Notes under the pieces: generated by a model
The model's input: only the letters and a program-made list of their open reading frames with translations
The model's database searches: none
What the model was told of the DNA's origin: nothing
Source of the DNA: an uncultured Bacteroidaceae bacterium
GTDB taxonomy: Bacteria; Bacteroidota; Bacteroidia; Bacteroidales; Bacteroidaceae
DNA: 41,241 nucleotides
Direction: 5' to 3'
NCBI GenBank assembly: GCA_934293005.1
Contig: CAKQYA010000022.1
Location: 1-41,241, forward strand
Shown: in pieces, positions 24,579 through 31,543 of the stretch
Position numbering within the stretch: the stretch's first letter is position 1
Layout: each line of letters starts with the position of its first letter
Program-made: the position numbers and the translations under genes

Positions 24579-25670
24579 ATGATACTAAAAAAACTGACAA
24601 TACTAAACTATCGCAATATAGCAACAGCCGACCTTTGTTTTTCGCCAAAGATTAACTGTTTTGTCGGGCAGAACGGCGAAGGCAAAACAAATGTACTCGA
24701 TGCCATATACTTTCTCTCATTCACCAAGAGCACAGCAAATTTCCAAGATTCAATGAACATCCGCCACGGCGAGGAGATGATGATGGTTCAAGGCTCTTAC
24801 GACCTAAACGGAGTGGATGAGGAAATAACCATCGGCATGAAAGCGCATCAGAAAAAACAGGTGCAGCGCAACAAAAAAGGATATAAGCGACTGGCAGAGC
24901 ATATTGGGCTCTTGCCACTGATCATTGCTTCGCCCAACGACTACGCCATCATATCAGGAGGCAGCGAGGAGCGTCGCCGGCTAATGGACATTGTCATCTC
25001 ACAATACAATCCTGAATATATGACCGACTTAGCCAATTACAATAAAGCCCTGCAACAGCGCAACGCCATGCTCAAGGCTGAGGAAGAGCCAAGCGTGGAG
25101 ATTCTTAGCGTTTTTGAAGAGATGATGGCCGAATATGGAGAAAGGATATACCAAAAGAGACAGGAGTTCATTGAAGAATTCACCCCTGTGTTCCAGCATT
25201 TTCACTCGGTAATCTCTGGCGGCAATGAGAAAGTGCTTCTGAAATACATCAGCCACTGCCAACGTGGCACCTTATTGGATGTGATTCAAAGAGACAGGGC
25301 AAAAGACCGCATCATGGGTTATTCGCTACATGGCGTGCACAAAGATGACCTTGAGATGACGCTCGAAGGATATCCCATCAAGCGCGAAGGCTCGCAGGGA
25401 CAGAACAAGACATATATGATTGCGCTCAAACTGGCGCAGTTTGATTTCCTTAAGCGCACAGGCAGCAAGACCACGCCTCTGCTGCTGCTTGACGATATCT
25501 TTGACAAACTTGACGCCAAGCGCGTGGAACAAATTGTCAACATCGTGTCGGACAACTCGTTCGGTCAGATATTCATCACAGACACAAACCGTGAGAATCT
25601 CGACAAGATACTGGCCAAAAGCCATGGCGAGTTTAAAATATTCAAAGTAGAAAAAGGTATAATAGAATAA
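24579..25670 (+). CDS. recF: DNA replication and repair protein RecF
   Basis: RecF loads RecA at gapped DNA together with RecO and RecR. The 363-residue SMC-like ATPase has Walker A GQNGEGKT (30-37), the signature REGSQGQNKTYMIALKLAQ and Walker B PLLLLDDIFDKLD followed by ITDT. The N-terminus MILKKLTILNYRNI aligns with the family, so the start codon is right even though it sits 4 nt after a promoter box. The next gene starts 4 bp after the stop codon. Unlike in many bacteria, dnaA, dnaN and gyrB are not neighbours, which is normal in Bacteroidales. Confidence 0.95.
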   Translation: MILKKLTILNYRNIATADLCFSPKINCFVGQNGEGKTNVLDAIYFLSFTKSTANFQDSMNIRHGEEMMMVQGSYDLNGVDEEITIGMKAHQKKQVQRNKKGYKRLAEHIGLLPLIIASPNDYAIISGGSEERRRLMDIVISQYNPEYMTDLANYNKALQQRNAMLKAEEEPSVEILSVFEEMMAEYGERIYQKRQEFIEEFTPVFQHFHSVISGGNEKVLLKYISHCQRGTLLDVIQRDRAKDRIMGYSLHGVHKDDLEMTLEGYPIKREGSQGQNKTYMIALKLAQFDFLKRTGSKTTPLLLLDDIFDKLDAKRVEQIVNIVSDNSFGQIFITDTNRENLDKILAKSHGEFKIFKVEKGIIE

Positions 25671-25674
25671 GTTC

Positions 25675-25965
25675 ATGAGACAGACAAACACTGAGCAAAT
25701 AGGCGACATCATCCGCCAGTTCATGCGCATCAATGGCATAGAAACACCCTACAACCAGCATCTCATCATCGAGGCCTGGCCTGCTGTCATGGGCAATTTG
25801 ATTCAAAAATACACTGGAGACATTTTCATAAAGAACCAGAATCTGCATGTGCAAATCACTTCGCCAGCCATCAAGCAGAACCTTATGATGGAACACAGAG
25901 CATTGGCGCGCAAGCTTAATGAGCATGTAGGAGCTCAAGTCATTGAAGACATCGTGTTTTATTAA
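25675..25965 (+). CDS. DUF721 (DciA-like) protein
   Basis: The 96-residue product matches the DUF721 family, with the conserved pattern IEAWPAVMG-x-LIQKYTGDIFIKNQNLHVQITSPA. Some members (DciA) are replicative-helicase loaders or operators in bacteria lacking DnaC. This short form has only the core domain. It starts 4 bp after recF and shares its transcript, which fits a role in DNA replication or repair. It is followed by a terminator formed from a repeat. Function beyond the family is inferred. Confidence 0.8.
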   Translation: MRQTNTEQIGDIIRQFMRINGIETPYNQHLIIEAWPAVMGNLIQKYTGDIFIKNQNLHVQITSPAIKQNLMMEHRALARKLNEHVGAQVIEDIVFY

Positions 25966-26092
25966 ACCCAAATCGGTCATTAGATGCGCAACAAATCGTT
26001 GCAACCTAACGACCGATTATTTTTTAATGATCCAATAGTGCTGCGACATTTAAAACCTGTTCCCCATTCGGGTTTAGGCTCAATTGCAGCAC
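25964..26092. repeat. Short inverted-repeat element that supplies the recF-DUF721 terminator
   Basis: The left part carries the repeat core CCCAAATCGGTCATTAG, also seen at about 27671 and 35217 and inverted near 27843. The right side ends with ATTCGGGTTTAGG (26066-26078), an inverse of the left end TAAACCCAAAT. A further outer pair GTGCTGC (26038-26044) and GCAGCAC (26086-26092) encloses part of it. It looks like a small non-coding repeat element rather than a gene. Confidence 0.45.
25971..26025 (+). terminator. Terminator of recF-DUF721
   Basis: AATCGGTCATTAG (25971-25983) pairs with CTAACGACCGATT (26006-26018) with one mismatch; an inner GCAAC/GTTGC stem closes the loop, and a T-run follows. 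The left arm is the repeat core described for 25964-26092. Confidence 0.75.
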
Positions 26093-26193
26093 AGAGGGAA
26101 CAAAGCACCTTTATAATATTATAACCGCCACCATACACTTAACGCCACATATCATTCAAATATCAAAGCACAAGCCTAAAACATTATGCATCT

Positions 26194-27279
26194 TCACGCT
26201 TCTTTGTGCTGAGCCTTCTGCATTTCCTTCCATTGTTCCTTTGCGAATTCCTGCATGTCAACCACCTCGTCTTTCTCGTCTACAATCTCAAAGCCGAGCA
26301 TAGTCTCAATCACATCCTCCAAAGTGACAAGTCCACGGAAACAGCCATACTCATCAATGATAATAGAAATATGTTCTTTTTTCTCCAAGAGTTTCTCCCA
26401 TATAGTGGACACATCTTGATACTCAGGAAAGGACAATATAGGCCGTGCCAGTTCGCTGAGCTTGACATCAAACTTGTCTTCTGCCAAACGTTCAAGTATT
26501 TCTTGGCGAAGCACATAACCAGTTATATAGTCACTTTCGTCATCCTTATACACAGGTATGCGCGAATAGTTCTTAAAATCATCATCATCATAAAACTCCT
26601 TCAAGGTCATGCCCTCTTCTGCCATTGCAACAACAACACTTGGAGTCATTATCTTATGAGCGGTAATGCTATCGAGCTTGAGAAGGTTTTGTATCATGCG
26701 ATTCTCCTTCTTTTCCAACACACCTTCTTCTGTGCCGACAGACACTATTGCAGCAACTTCATCGCGTGTCACAGACTCTTGTGGAGCTGCAGAACTGAAA
26801 AGACGCGTGAGTCGTTCAAGCAGTATAACCAACACATACGTCACAATGATGTAAAAATGAATGATCCTACTGGCTGGCAATGCTAATTTGCGCCAATATG
26901 TCGAGCCTATTGTCTTAGGCAAAATTTCTGAGAAAACAAGGATAAGCAGGGTAAAGACCGCAGACACCACACCAATAAAAAAACTTGACTCATCGCTTGT
27001 GTTGAAATGGTCTGACGCATATCCTGCAGCCTGCGAACCCACAAGAGAAGCTCCTACTGTGTTTGCTATGGTATTAACCACAAGAATGGCTGATATAGGG
27101 CGGTCGATGTTAGTCTTGAACTTTTTCAAGCGCTGCCATCCTGGCGCATTTTGCGTCTCAAGCGTTGATATGTACGACATCGGAGTGGACAAGAGTGTTG
27201 CTTCGAGAAGCGAACATATTGCCGAGATCACCAAGGCCAGCAGCATGAATATGATTAAGAGAGAGAGTTGCTGGTCCAT
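26194..27279 (-). CDS. CNNM (DUF21)/CBS-pair transporter, lacks the CorC_HlyC domain
   Basis: The 361-residue protein has a CNNM/DUF21 transmembrane domain (about 1-185, with LEATLLSTPMSYI and VFSEILPKTIGS) and a CBS pair (about 200-330, with KIMTPSVVVAMAEEGMTL and IDEYGCFRGLVTLEDVIE). Members are annotated as hemolysins but are linked to Mg2+ or Co2+ transport. It ends about 20 residues after the CBS pair, so the C-terminal CorC_HlyC domain of the longer members is absent; such shorter CNNM proteins exist. It stands alone, with a possible structured leader of about 190 nt upstream. Confidence 0.88.
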   Translation of the reverse strand: MDQQLSLLIIFMLLALVISAICSLLEATLLSTPMSYISTLETQNAPGWQRLKKFKTNIDRPISAILVVNTIANTVGASLVGSQAAGYASDHFNTSDESSFFIGVVSAVFTLLILVFSEILPKTIGSTYWRKLALPASRIIHFYIIVTYVLVILLERLTRLFSSAAPQESVTRDEVAAIVSVGTEEGVLEKKENRMIQNLLKLDSITAHKIMTPSVVVAMAEEGMTLKEFYDDDDFKNYSRIPVYKDDESDYITGYVLRQEILERLAEDKFDVKLSELARPILSFPEYQDVSTIWEKLLEKKEHISIIIDEYGCFRGLVTLEDVIETMLGFEIVDEKDEVVDMQEFAKEQWKEMQKAQHKEA

Positions 27280-27475
27280 GTCTGTTGGTGTTTGTCGTTA
27301 TTGAATGATGTACAGTAATTTGTTTTCTCTATGCGGCTACTGCTTTCCGCCGGATAACTGTCTGAATCCATTTAATGATAATTTAGTTTATACTGATGCC
27401 GCATTGTTTCGCCTTAGCGTCCCCTTCTTGGGCTTGCGCATCAAGCCTGCGCAGCATATTGTCGGTGCAAAATTC
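27280..27475 (-). promoter_or_regulatory. Possible promoter and structured leader of the CNNM gene
   Basis: On the minus strand GAATTTTG (27468-27475), one base off TAnnTTTG, lies 20 bp from TTG (27496-27498), predicting a start near 27462 and a leader of about 180 nt. The leader can form GGCTTG-ATGCG-CAAGCC (27434-27450), or instead pair 27438-27444 with 27393-27399 (seven pairs including a G-U) enclosing two small hairpins. The two folds exclude each other. This could be regulatory, but no known riboswitch class is recognised. Confidence 0.3.
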
Positions 27476-27670
27476 GTGAAAAAAAACGAAACTAACAAGA
27501 AAATCCCTAACAATTAAGGTATTCCCTTCATTTTTGGCATGTTTGTGCATGATGTCTGCTGCGCACATGGCACAATCCAACAATAATCGTTTTAAACTGT
27601 TTTGACCTAATCAGTTCATTCAATGTGCAATGGCAAGCAGTGGACCTATTCGCAAAAACACAGAAGATTA

Positions 27671-27871
27671 AGTCCCAATAGGTCATTAGACCGAAATAGA
27701 GAAATCATTAGGATATTATAGTCTCCTTTCAACTCTTGTCAGCGTTTCTTTCAGCATCTTGATTCCATTTGCGTTTCGACATAGCCTGCTATGCCTTCAA
27801 CACTGGCTGTCGCAACCTGCTCGAAACAAACACATACAAGATTTAAAATCTAATGACAGATTTAGGTTAAA
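27671..27871. repeat. About 200-bp element flanked by inverted repeat copies
   Basis: The left side has CCCAATAGGTCATTAGACCGA starting about 27674 in slightly changed form, and the right side (about 27843-27871) carries the same core inverted (TCTAATGACAGATTTAGG). The interior has no convincing gene. Together with 25964-26092 and 35217-35242 it defines a family of short repeats. The stretch from 27280 to 28282 otherwise holds no gene I can support. Confidence 0.4.
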
Positions 27872-28076
27872 ATGCGGTTAGTACTTTGAGCCGACTGATT
27901 TGTGTTTAATCATCCCACACAAAAGGCTCCGCACAAAAGGCACCGCTCTATTGCGCACATTATTAAAGTAACAGCAGATAGATTCGTATGCGCCAAAGAC
28001 CACAAGCTCAGCCGAGACATTTACAAGAAAAATATTGTGATTTATCTTCTGCACCACGAATAAATCTAATAATTTA

Positions 28077-28107
28077 TTTGTAATCTTAAAAAAAAACAAT
28101 AACTTTG
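28077..28107 (+). promoter_or_regulatory. Promoter of the sugar transferase gene
   Basis: TTTG at 28077-28080 and TAACTTTG at 28100-28107 are 19 bp apart, the best consensus match in the window. The start site near 28113 gives a long leader of about 170 nt before the ATG at 28283. The leader contains two overlapping short open frames (28141-28203 and 28154-28225) and a small hairpin (28213-28233). Confidence 0.75.
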
Positions 28108-28282
28108 CACTCGTTTTGTTTGCATCGTACAGCTAAAAATATGATGACACACCATGAATGCATCTTCCATAAAAGGAGCACCGATACTCAACAACACAAA
28201 TAAGGGGAAGCTTGCCGTAGACTAACAACGGCAGCGCAACATATCCACACAAGTTTAAACTATTATTATAAAACGGCGTGAC

Positions 28283-29680
28283 ATGAAAACAGAAAAAAAC
28301 TTGCAAATGGGCATACTCATAGTGGACGTAGCTTTGCTAATTGTATTCACAGTGGTATTCTTCAAGACAATGGTTGCACTATGTCCAGACTCCGTAAATG
28401 GCATATCCAGTCTTCCATGGCTCATTGTAACATACGTGACAAGCTTTGTATTCAGTTTCCTCTTGATGCCATCAGTGGCTCAATACCGGCACTCTAAATG
28501 GGAAGAGATTGTCAAGAGAGCTCTTGACACCAGTTTTCTCATGCTTTTGTTCATATCGTTAATTACAATATTCACACGCCCCGAGCACCATTATCCCCGC
28601 ACTTTCTACTGTACCTCAGTAATAACGTATGCTATTTTCCTCACAACGGAGAGATGCATGTTGAAAGTGTTCTTCAACCACATGAGAGCAAACAAGAGAA
28701 ACCAAAAGGCTATAGTTTTCTTAGGGAACGAGCCTATGGTCACCCAACTGCTCAACTACATGAAGGACCCTGTGTTTGGCTATGACATAAAAGGCATCTT
28801 CTATGACGGCGAGGCCACATGCGAGGAAATGGAGTCCATGAAACTGGGTGCCAGGGCAGACATCATCACATGGCTTGCTGCTCATCCTGAGATAAAAGAA
28901 CTCTATGGATATATACCCAAAGAAAACCAGGATAAGATAAACATCATTGCAAAATATTGCGACAACCACCTCATACGATTCTATTATCTGCCAGCTGTAG
29001 ATGTGTTCAGAGGCAACACAACAGTTTCTTATATCGGTGACATTCCTATTATCGCACGACGCGAAGAGCCGCTGCTCGACCCTGTAAACAGATTCATGAA
29101 GCGCACATTCGACATCGTGTTCTCCTCACTTGTGCTCTGCACCATATTCCCTATCGTGTGGGTTATAGTGTCCATAGCCATAAAGATTCAGTCGCCAGGA
29201 CCAATCTTCTTCAAGCAAGCCCGCACAGGACTGGACGGAAAGACATTCAAATGCTACAAATTCCGTTCAATGAAAGTCAACGCCGACTCCGACAAGGTGC
29301 AAGCCACTAAAGACGACCCGCGCAAGTTCCCATTCGGCAACCTTATGCGCAAAACAAACATAGATGAGCTGCCACAGTTTATCAACGTTTTCCTTGGAGA
29401 CATGTCGGTAGTGGGTCCACGCCCTCACATGCTCAAGCACACAGAAGAATACTCATCTCTCATAAATCGCTTCATGCTTCGCCATCTCGCCAAGCCTGGC
29501 ATCACAGGATTGGCACAAGTGAGTGGATTCAGAGGCGAGACACATTACATAGACCAGATGGAAGGCCGAGTGAAAATGGACATCAAGTACATTGAGAACT
29601 GGTCTTTCTTGCTCGACATGAAAATCATCGTCAAAACGGTGACAAACATGCTTGGCAAAGAAAAAGGCAACGCATATTGA
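28283..29680 (+). CDS. Polyprenyl-phosphate sugar-1-phosphate transferase (WcaJ/WbaP type)
   Basis: The enzyme transfers a sugar-1-phosphate to undecaprenyl phosphate, the first step of a surface polysaccharide. The 465-residue protein has four N-terminal membrane helices (about 12-120), a nucleotide-binding-like domain (about 145-260, starting AIVFLGNEP), one more membrane helix (about 272-300) and the catalytic domain (about 305-460) with GPIFFKQARTGLDG, KFRSMKVNAD, RKTNIDELPQF and VGPRPHM. Length and order match the exopolysaccharide glycosylphosphotransferase family. The sugar cannot be told. No other glycan cluster genes are adjacent; Wzi and a WecA-like gene are nearby. Confidence 0.93.
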   Translation: MKTEKNLQMGILIVDVALLIVFTVVFFKTMVALCPDSVNGISSLPWLIVTYVTSFVFSFLLMPSVAQYRHSKWEEIVKRALDTSFLMLLFISLITIFTRPEHHYPRTFYCTSVITYAIFLTTERCMLKVFFNHMRANKRNQKAIVFLGNEPMVTQLLNYMKDPVFGYDIKGIFYDGEATCEEMESMKLGARADIITWLAAHPEIKELYGYIPKENQDKINIIAKYCDNHLIRFYYLPAVDVFRGNTTVSYIGDIPIIARREEPLLDPVNRFMKRTFDIVFSSLVLCTIFPIVWVIVSIAIKIQSPGPIFFKQARTGLDGKTFKCYKFRSMKVNADSDKVQATKDDPRKFPFGNLMRKTNIDELPQFINVFLGDMSVVGPRPHMLKHTEEYSSLINRFMLRHLAKPGITGLAQVSGFRGETHYIDQMEGRVKMDIKYIENWSFLLDMKIIVKTVTNMLGKEKGNAY

Positions 29681-29732
29681 CAAACAGAAACATCCCACAT
29701 ATATAATATCAACACTGAATAATTATAATAAA

Positions 29733-30377
29733 ATGGCTTTTTTAGATATTTTCAGAAAGAAAAAAACTGAGACTGTGGGCGGCATGGAAGACTTCATGAC
29801 GCTCATACGTGTTTATTTTCAGAGTGTCTTGGCAGCAAATCTTGGCATATCAAACCTTGCCGCACTGCCAGATTTATTCACATTCAAAAGAACGCTCCAC
29901 GTTCCCACGCTCAACAACAAGTTGGGTCTTGGAGAAAAAAAGGCTTGCAAAAAAATGCTGCAAGACCTATATGGCATAAGCGATGAATTCTTCAAAGAAA
30001 TAGACCTCAGCATCAAGAAAGGCTGCCGCAACCAGAATGAAGTGCAGCGATACCTGTATCTCTTCCAAGGCTACAGCCAAGACTTGATGATGCTCATTGG
30101 CAACATGCTGAAGTGGAAATTCCGCATCCCTGGCTTCATGAAAAAGATGATGCGCAAGGTTACCGACAGCGCTGTGCATGACATATTGACAAAGATGACA
30201 TGGGCTGATGCTGGTGAATTCAAAACTGCTCTTTCTATCAGGAAATCACAGCAGATGCTTGGATTCAGCGAAGCATGGGCACAAGAATATGTGTATAGCC
30301 TCATCACATTGGCAAAGAAAGAGCCAAACCCATCAAGCGAAGATATGGCCAAAGCCGAAGCTAAAATGAAGAAGTAA
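29733..30377 (+). CDS. Conserved-looking cytoplasmic protein of unknown function
   Basis: The start MAFLDIFRKKK at 29733 is chosen because the longer frame from 29652 overlaps the previous gene and adds a low-complexity leader. The 214-residue product is rich in Lys and Met, mostly helical in pattern, without signal peptide or membrane segment. It has a hydrophobic/basic stretch near 145-165 (KWKFRIPGFMKKMMRKV) and a charged Lys-rich tail. I do not recognise a family. It lies 52 bp after the sugar transferase and may share its transcript. No function is proposed. Confidence 0.75.
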   Translation: MAFLDIFRKKKTETVGGMEDFMTLIRVYFQSVLAANLGISNLAALPDLFTFKRTLHVPTLNNKLGLGEKKACKKMLQDLYGISDEFFKEIDLSIKKGCRNQNEVQRYLYLFQGYSQDLMMLIGNMLKWKFRIPGFMKKMMRKVTDSAVHDILTKMTWADAGEFKTALSIRKSQQMLGFSEAWAQEYVYSLITLAKKEPNPSSEDMAKAEAKMKK

Positions 30378-30461
30378 ACACTTTTTCACTGTTGCGAATA
30401 CACTAAATAAGAACAAAGCAGAAGTTTTTTTCTGCCACGCTTAACTTTTGGTTATAAAAAG

Positions 30462-30492
30462 TTGGCCGTTACAATCTTATTAAGTAAATTTG
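30462..30492 (+). promoter_or_regulatory. Promoter of the coiled-coil/zapA unit
   Basis: TTG at 30462-30464 and TAAATTTG at 30485-30492 are 20 bp apart. Transcription would begin near 30498, about 46 nt before the ATG. Confidence 0.65.
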
Positions 30493-30543
30493 CAAAATAT
30501 TGTTGTAACCTCATAGTTATACGTACACGAAAAAAAACAAGGC

Positions 30544-30870
30544 ATGACATCTGAAGAAAGACAGTCAATGAAGAAGTTTGAGGCGAAGATACGCAATGTT
30601 CTCGCTCAGTTTCGTGTGCTCAAACAAGAAAATTCCGATCTCTACACAGAACTGGGAAACAAAGACGAGGAAATCAAGCAGCTGAAGGCAAAACTCGCCC
30701 GAAGCCAAAATGAATACAACAATCTGAAATTAGCCAAGATGATTGAAATCAGCGATTCCGACATCAAGGAGTCAAAGACAAAGATATCTAAGCTGGTTCG
30801 CGAAATCAACAAGTGCATCAATATTCTGTCAAGCAGCGAGGATGCAGCAGAAAGTGAAATGGAAGCATAA
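30544..30870 (+). CDS. Small coiled-coil protein upstream of zapA (ZapB-like by position)
   Basis: The 108-residue protein is almost all coiled coil: heptads of Leu, Ile and Val run through about residues 9-65 and 75-95, with many Lys and Glu. It has no membrane segment. It sits 114 bp upstream of zapA behind its own promoter. ZapB in E. coli is also a small coiled coil that joins ZapA at the Z-ring, so a division role is a reasonable inference, but sequence similarity to ZapB was not shown. Confidence 0.75.
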   Translation: MTSEERQSMKKFEAKIRNVLAQFRVLKQENSDLYTELGNKDEEIKQLKAKLARSQNEYNNLKLAKMIEISDSDIKESKTKISKLVREINKCINILSSSEDAAESEMEA

Positions 30871-30984
30871 TGCATGCATACAAAAGTCACATATAAACGC
30901 GACTGACTTTTATAACACATACTCAACAACTTCCATACACCCACACACTCCTTTAAGCGACAGTAATATACAAGAGTACATAAA

Positions 30985-31278
30985 ATGGCAAAAAAATTAA
31001 ACATCAATGTAACCATCGAGGACATACAACTTCCGCTCCAAGTGGCCACGCCAGATGAAGAGAAGGTGTATCGTGATGCTGCGGCTACAATACAGAGACG
31101 TGTGCAGAGGTTGCGTGAAGCTTATCCCAATTTGCCAAATGACAAGTACTATTACGTGATGGCTATGCTCAACACTGCAGTGGAGGCTATCAAGGCTGCA
31201 GAACGCATTGACACACAGCCATACGTCGAAATGATACACGACATTGAAAAAGAAATGGACTCACTTGGTATCAAATAA
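30985..31278 (+). CDS. zapA: Cell division protein ZapA
   Basis: ZapA cross-links FtsZ filaments and stabilises the Z-ring. The 97-residue protein has the ZapA layout: a short beta-rich globular head (KLNINVTIEDIQLPLQV) followed by the EEKVYRDAAATIQRRVQRLRE helix and a long C-terminal helix with DKYYYVMAMLNTAVEAIKA. Length is normal. In Bacteroidales the order coiled-coil gene, zapA, rny recurs. A probable 6S RNA lies between zapA and rny. Confidence 0.9.
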   Translation: MAKKLNINVTIEDIQLPLQVATPDEEKVYRDAAATIQRRVQRLREAYPNLPNDKYYYVMAMLNTAVEAIKAAERIDTQPYVEMIHDIEKEMDSLGIK

Positions 31279-31352
31279 TCTGCATTAGAAAGCATTTAAC
31301 TGACACACCATTTATATTTATAAGAACAGACAGCATACATCTTAGAATATTG

Positions 31353-31381
31353 TTTGCAAATATAAAGGAATATTATTGTGT
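31353..31381 (+). promoter_or_regulatory. Possible promoter of the candidate 6S RNA
   Basis: TTTG at 31353-31356 is 17 bp from TATTGTGT (31374-31381), an imperfect TAnnTTTG. The predicted start coincides with the base of the RNA stem at 31385. Confidence 0.4.
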
Positions 31382-31384
31382 TAA

Positions 31385-31522
31385 GGGTTATGTCTATAAT
31401 ATAAGATTAAGATTTCTGATAGGCAATCACATTCATCTTCATGGCAGAATTTCAGTTGTTCATGCACCAACGAAAAGGTGTGATGGACTATGTGAGCATG
31501 CTTAGAATATTAATTATAACCT
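31385..31522 (+). ncRNA. ssrS: Candidate 6S RNA between zapA and rny
   Basis: The 265-bp gap between zapA and rny can fold into one long, interrupted rod, as 6S RNA does. Base stem: GGTTAT (31386-31391) with ATAACC (31516-31521), then TAATAT and AAG with ATATTA and CTT. Middle: TCACAT with ATGTGA. Tip: CATGCACC with GGTGTGATG closed by AACGAAAA. Between these are the large unpaired bubbles expected of a 6S RNA that mimics an open promoter. Position next to zapA is also where 6S genes lie in other bacteria. The pairing was done by hand and the ends are approximate; an mRNA leader for rny is the alternative. Confidence 0.5.
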
Positions 31523-31543
31523 AAAAACATAAAACAATAAGAA

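Noticed and set aside
26019..26120. Open minus-strand frame across the repeat after DUF721 (ends ...LLDH or ...LLRI in two frames)
   Set aside because: No start codon or promoter, and the same stretch is built of inverted repeats; more likely a non-coding repeat.
27383..27583. 66-codon minus-strand open frame upstream of the CNNM gene
   Set aside because: It overlaps the predicted promoter and hairpins, and lacks a recognisable protein pattern.
27888..28067. Plus-strand frame ending in KNIVIYLLHHE
   Set aside because: It looks protein-like near its end but has no ATG, no promoter and is short; possibly a gene relic, not supportable.
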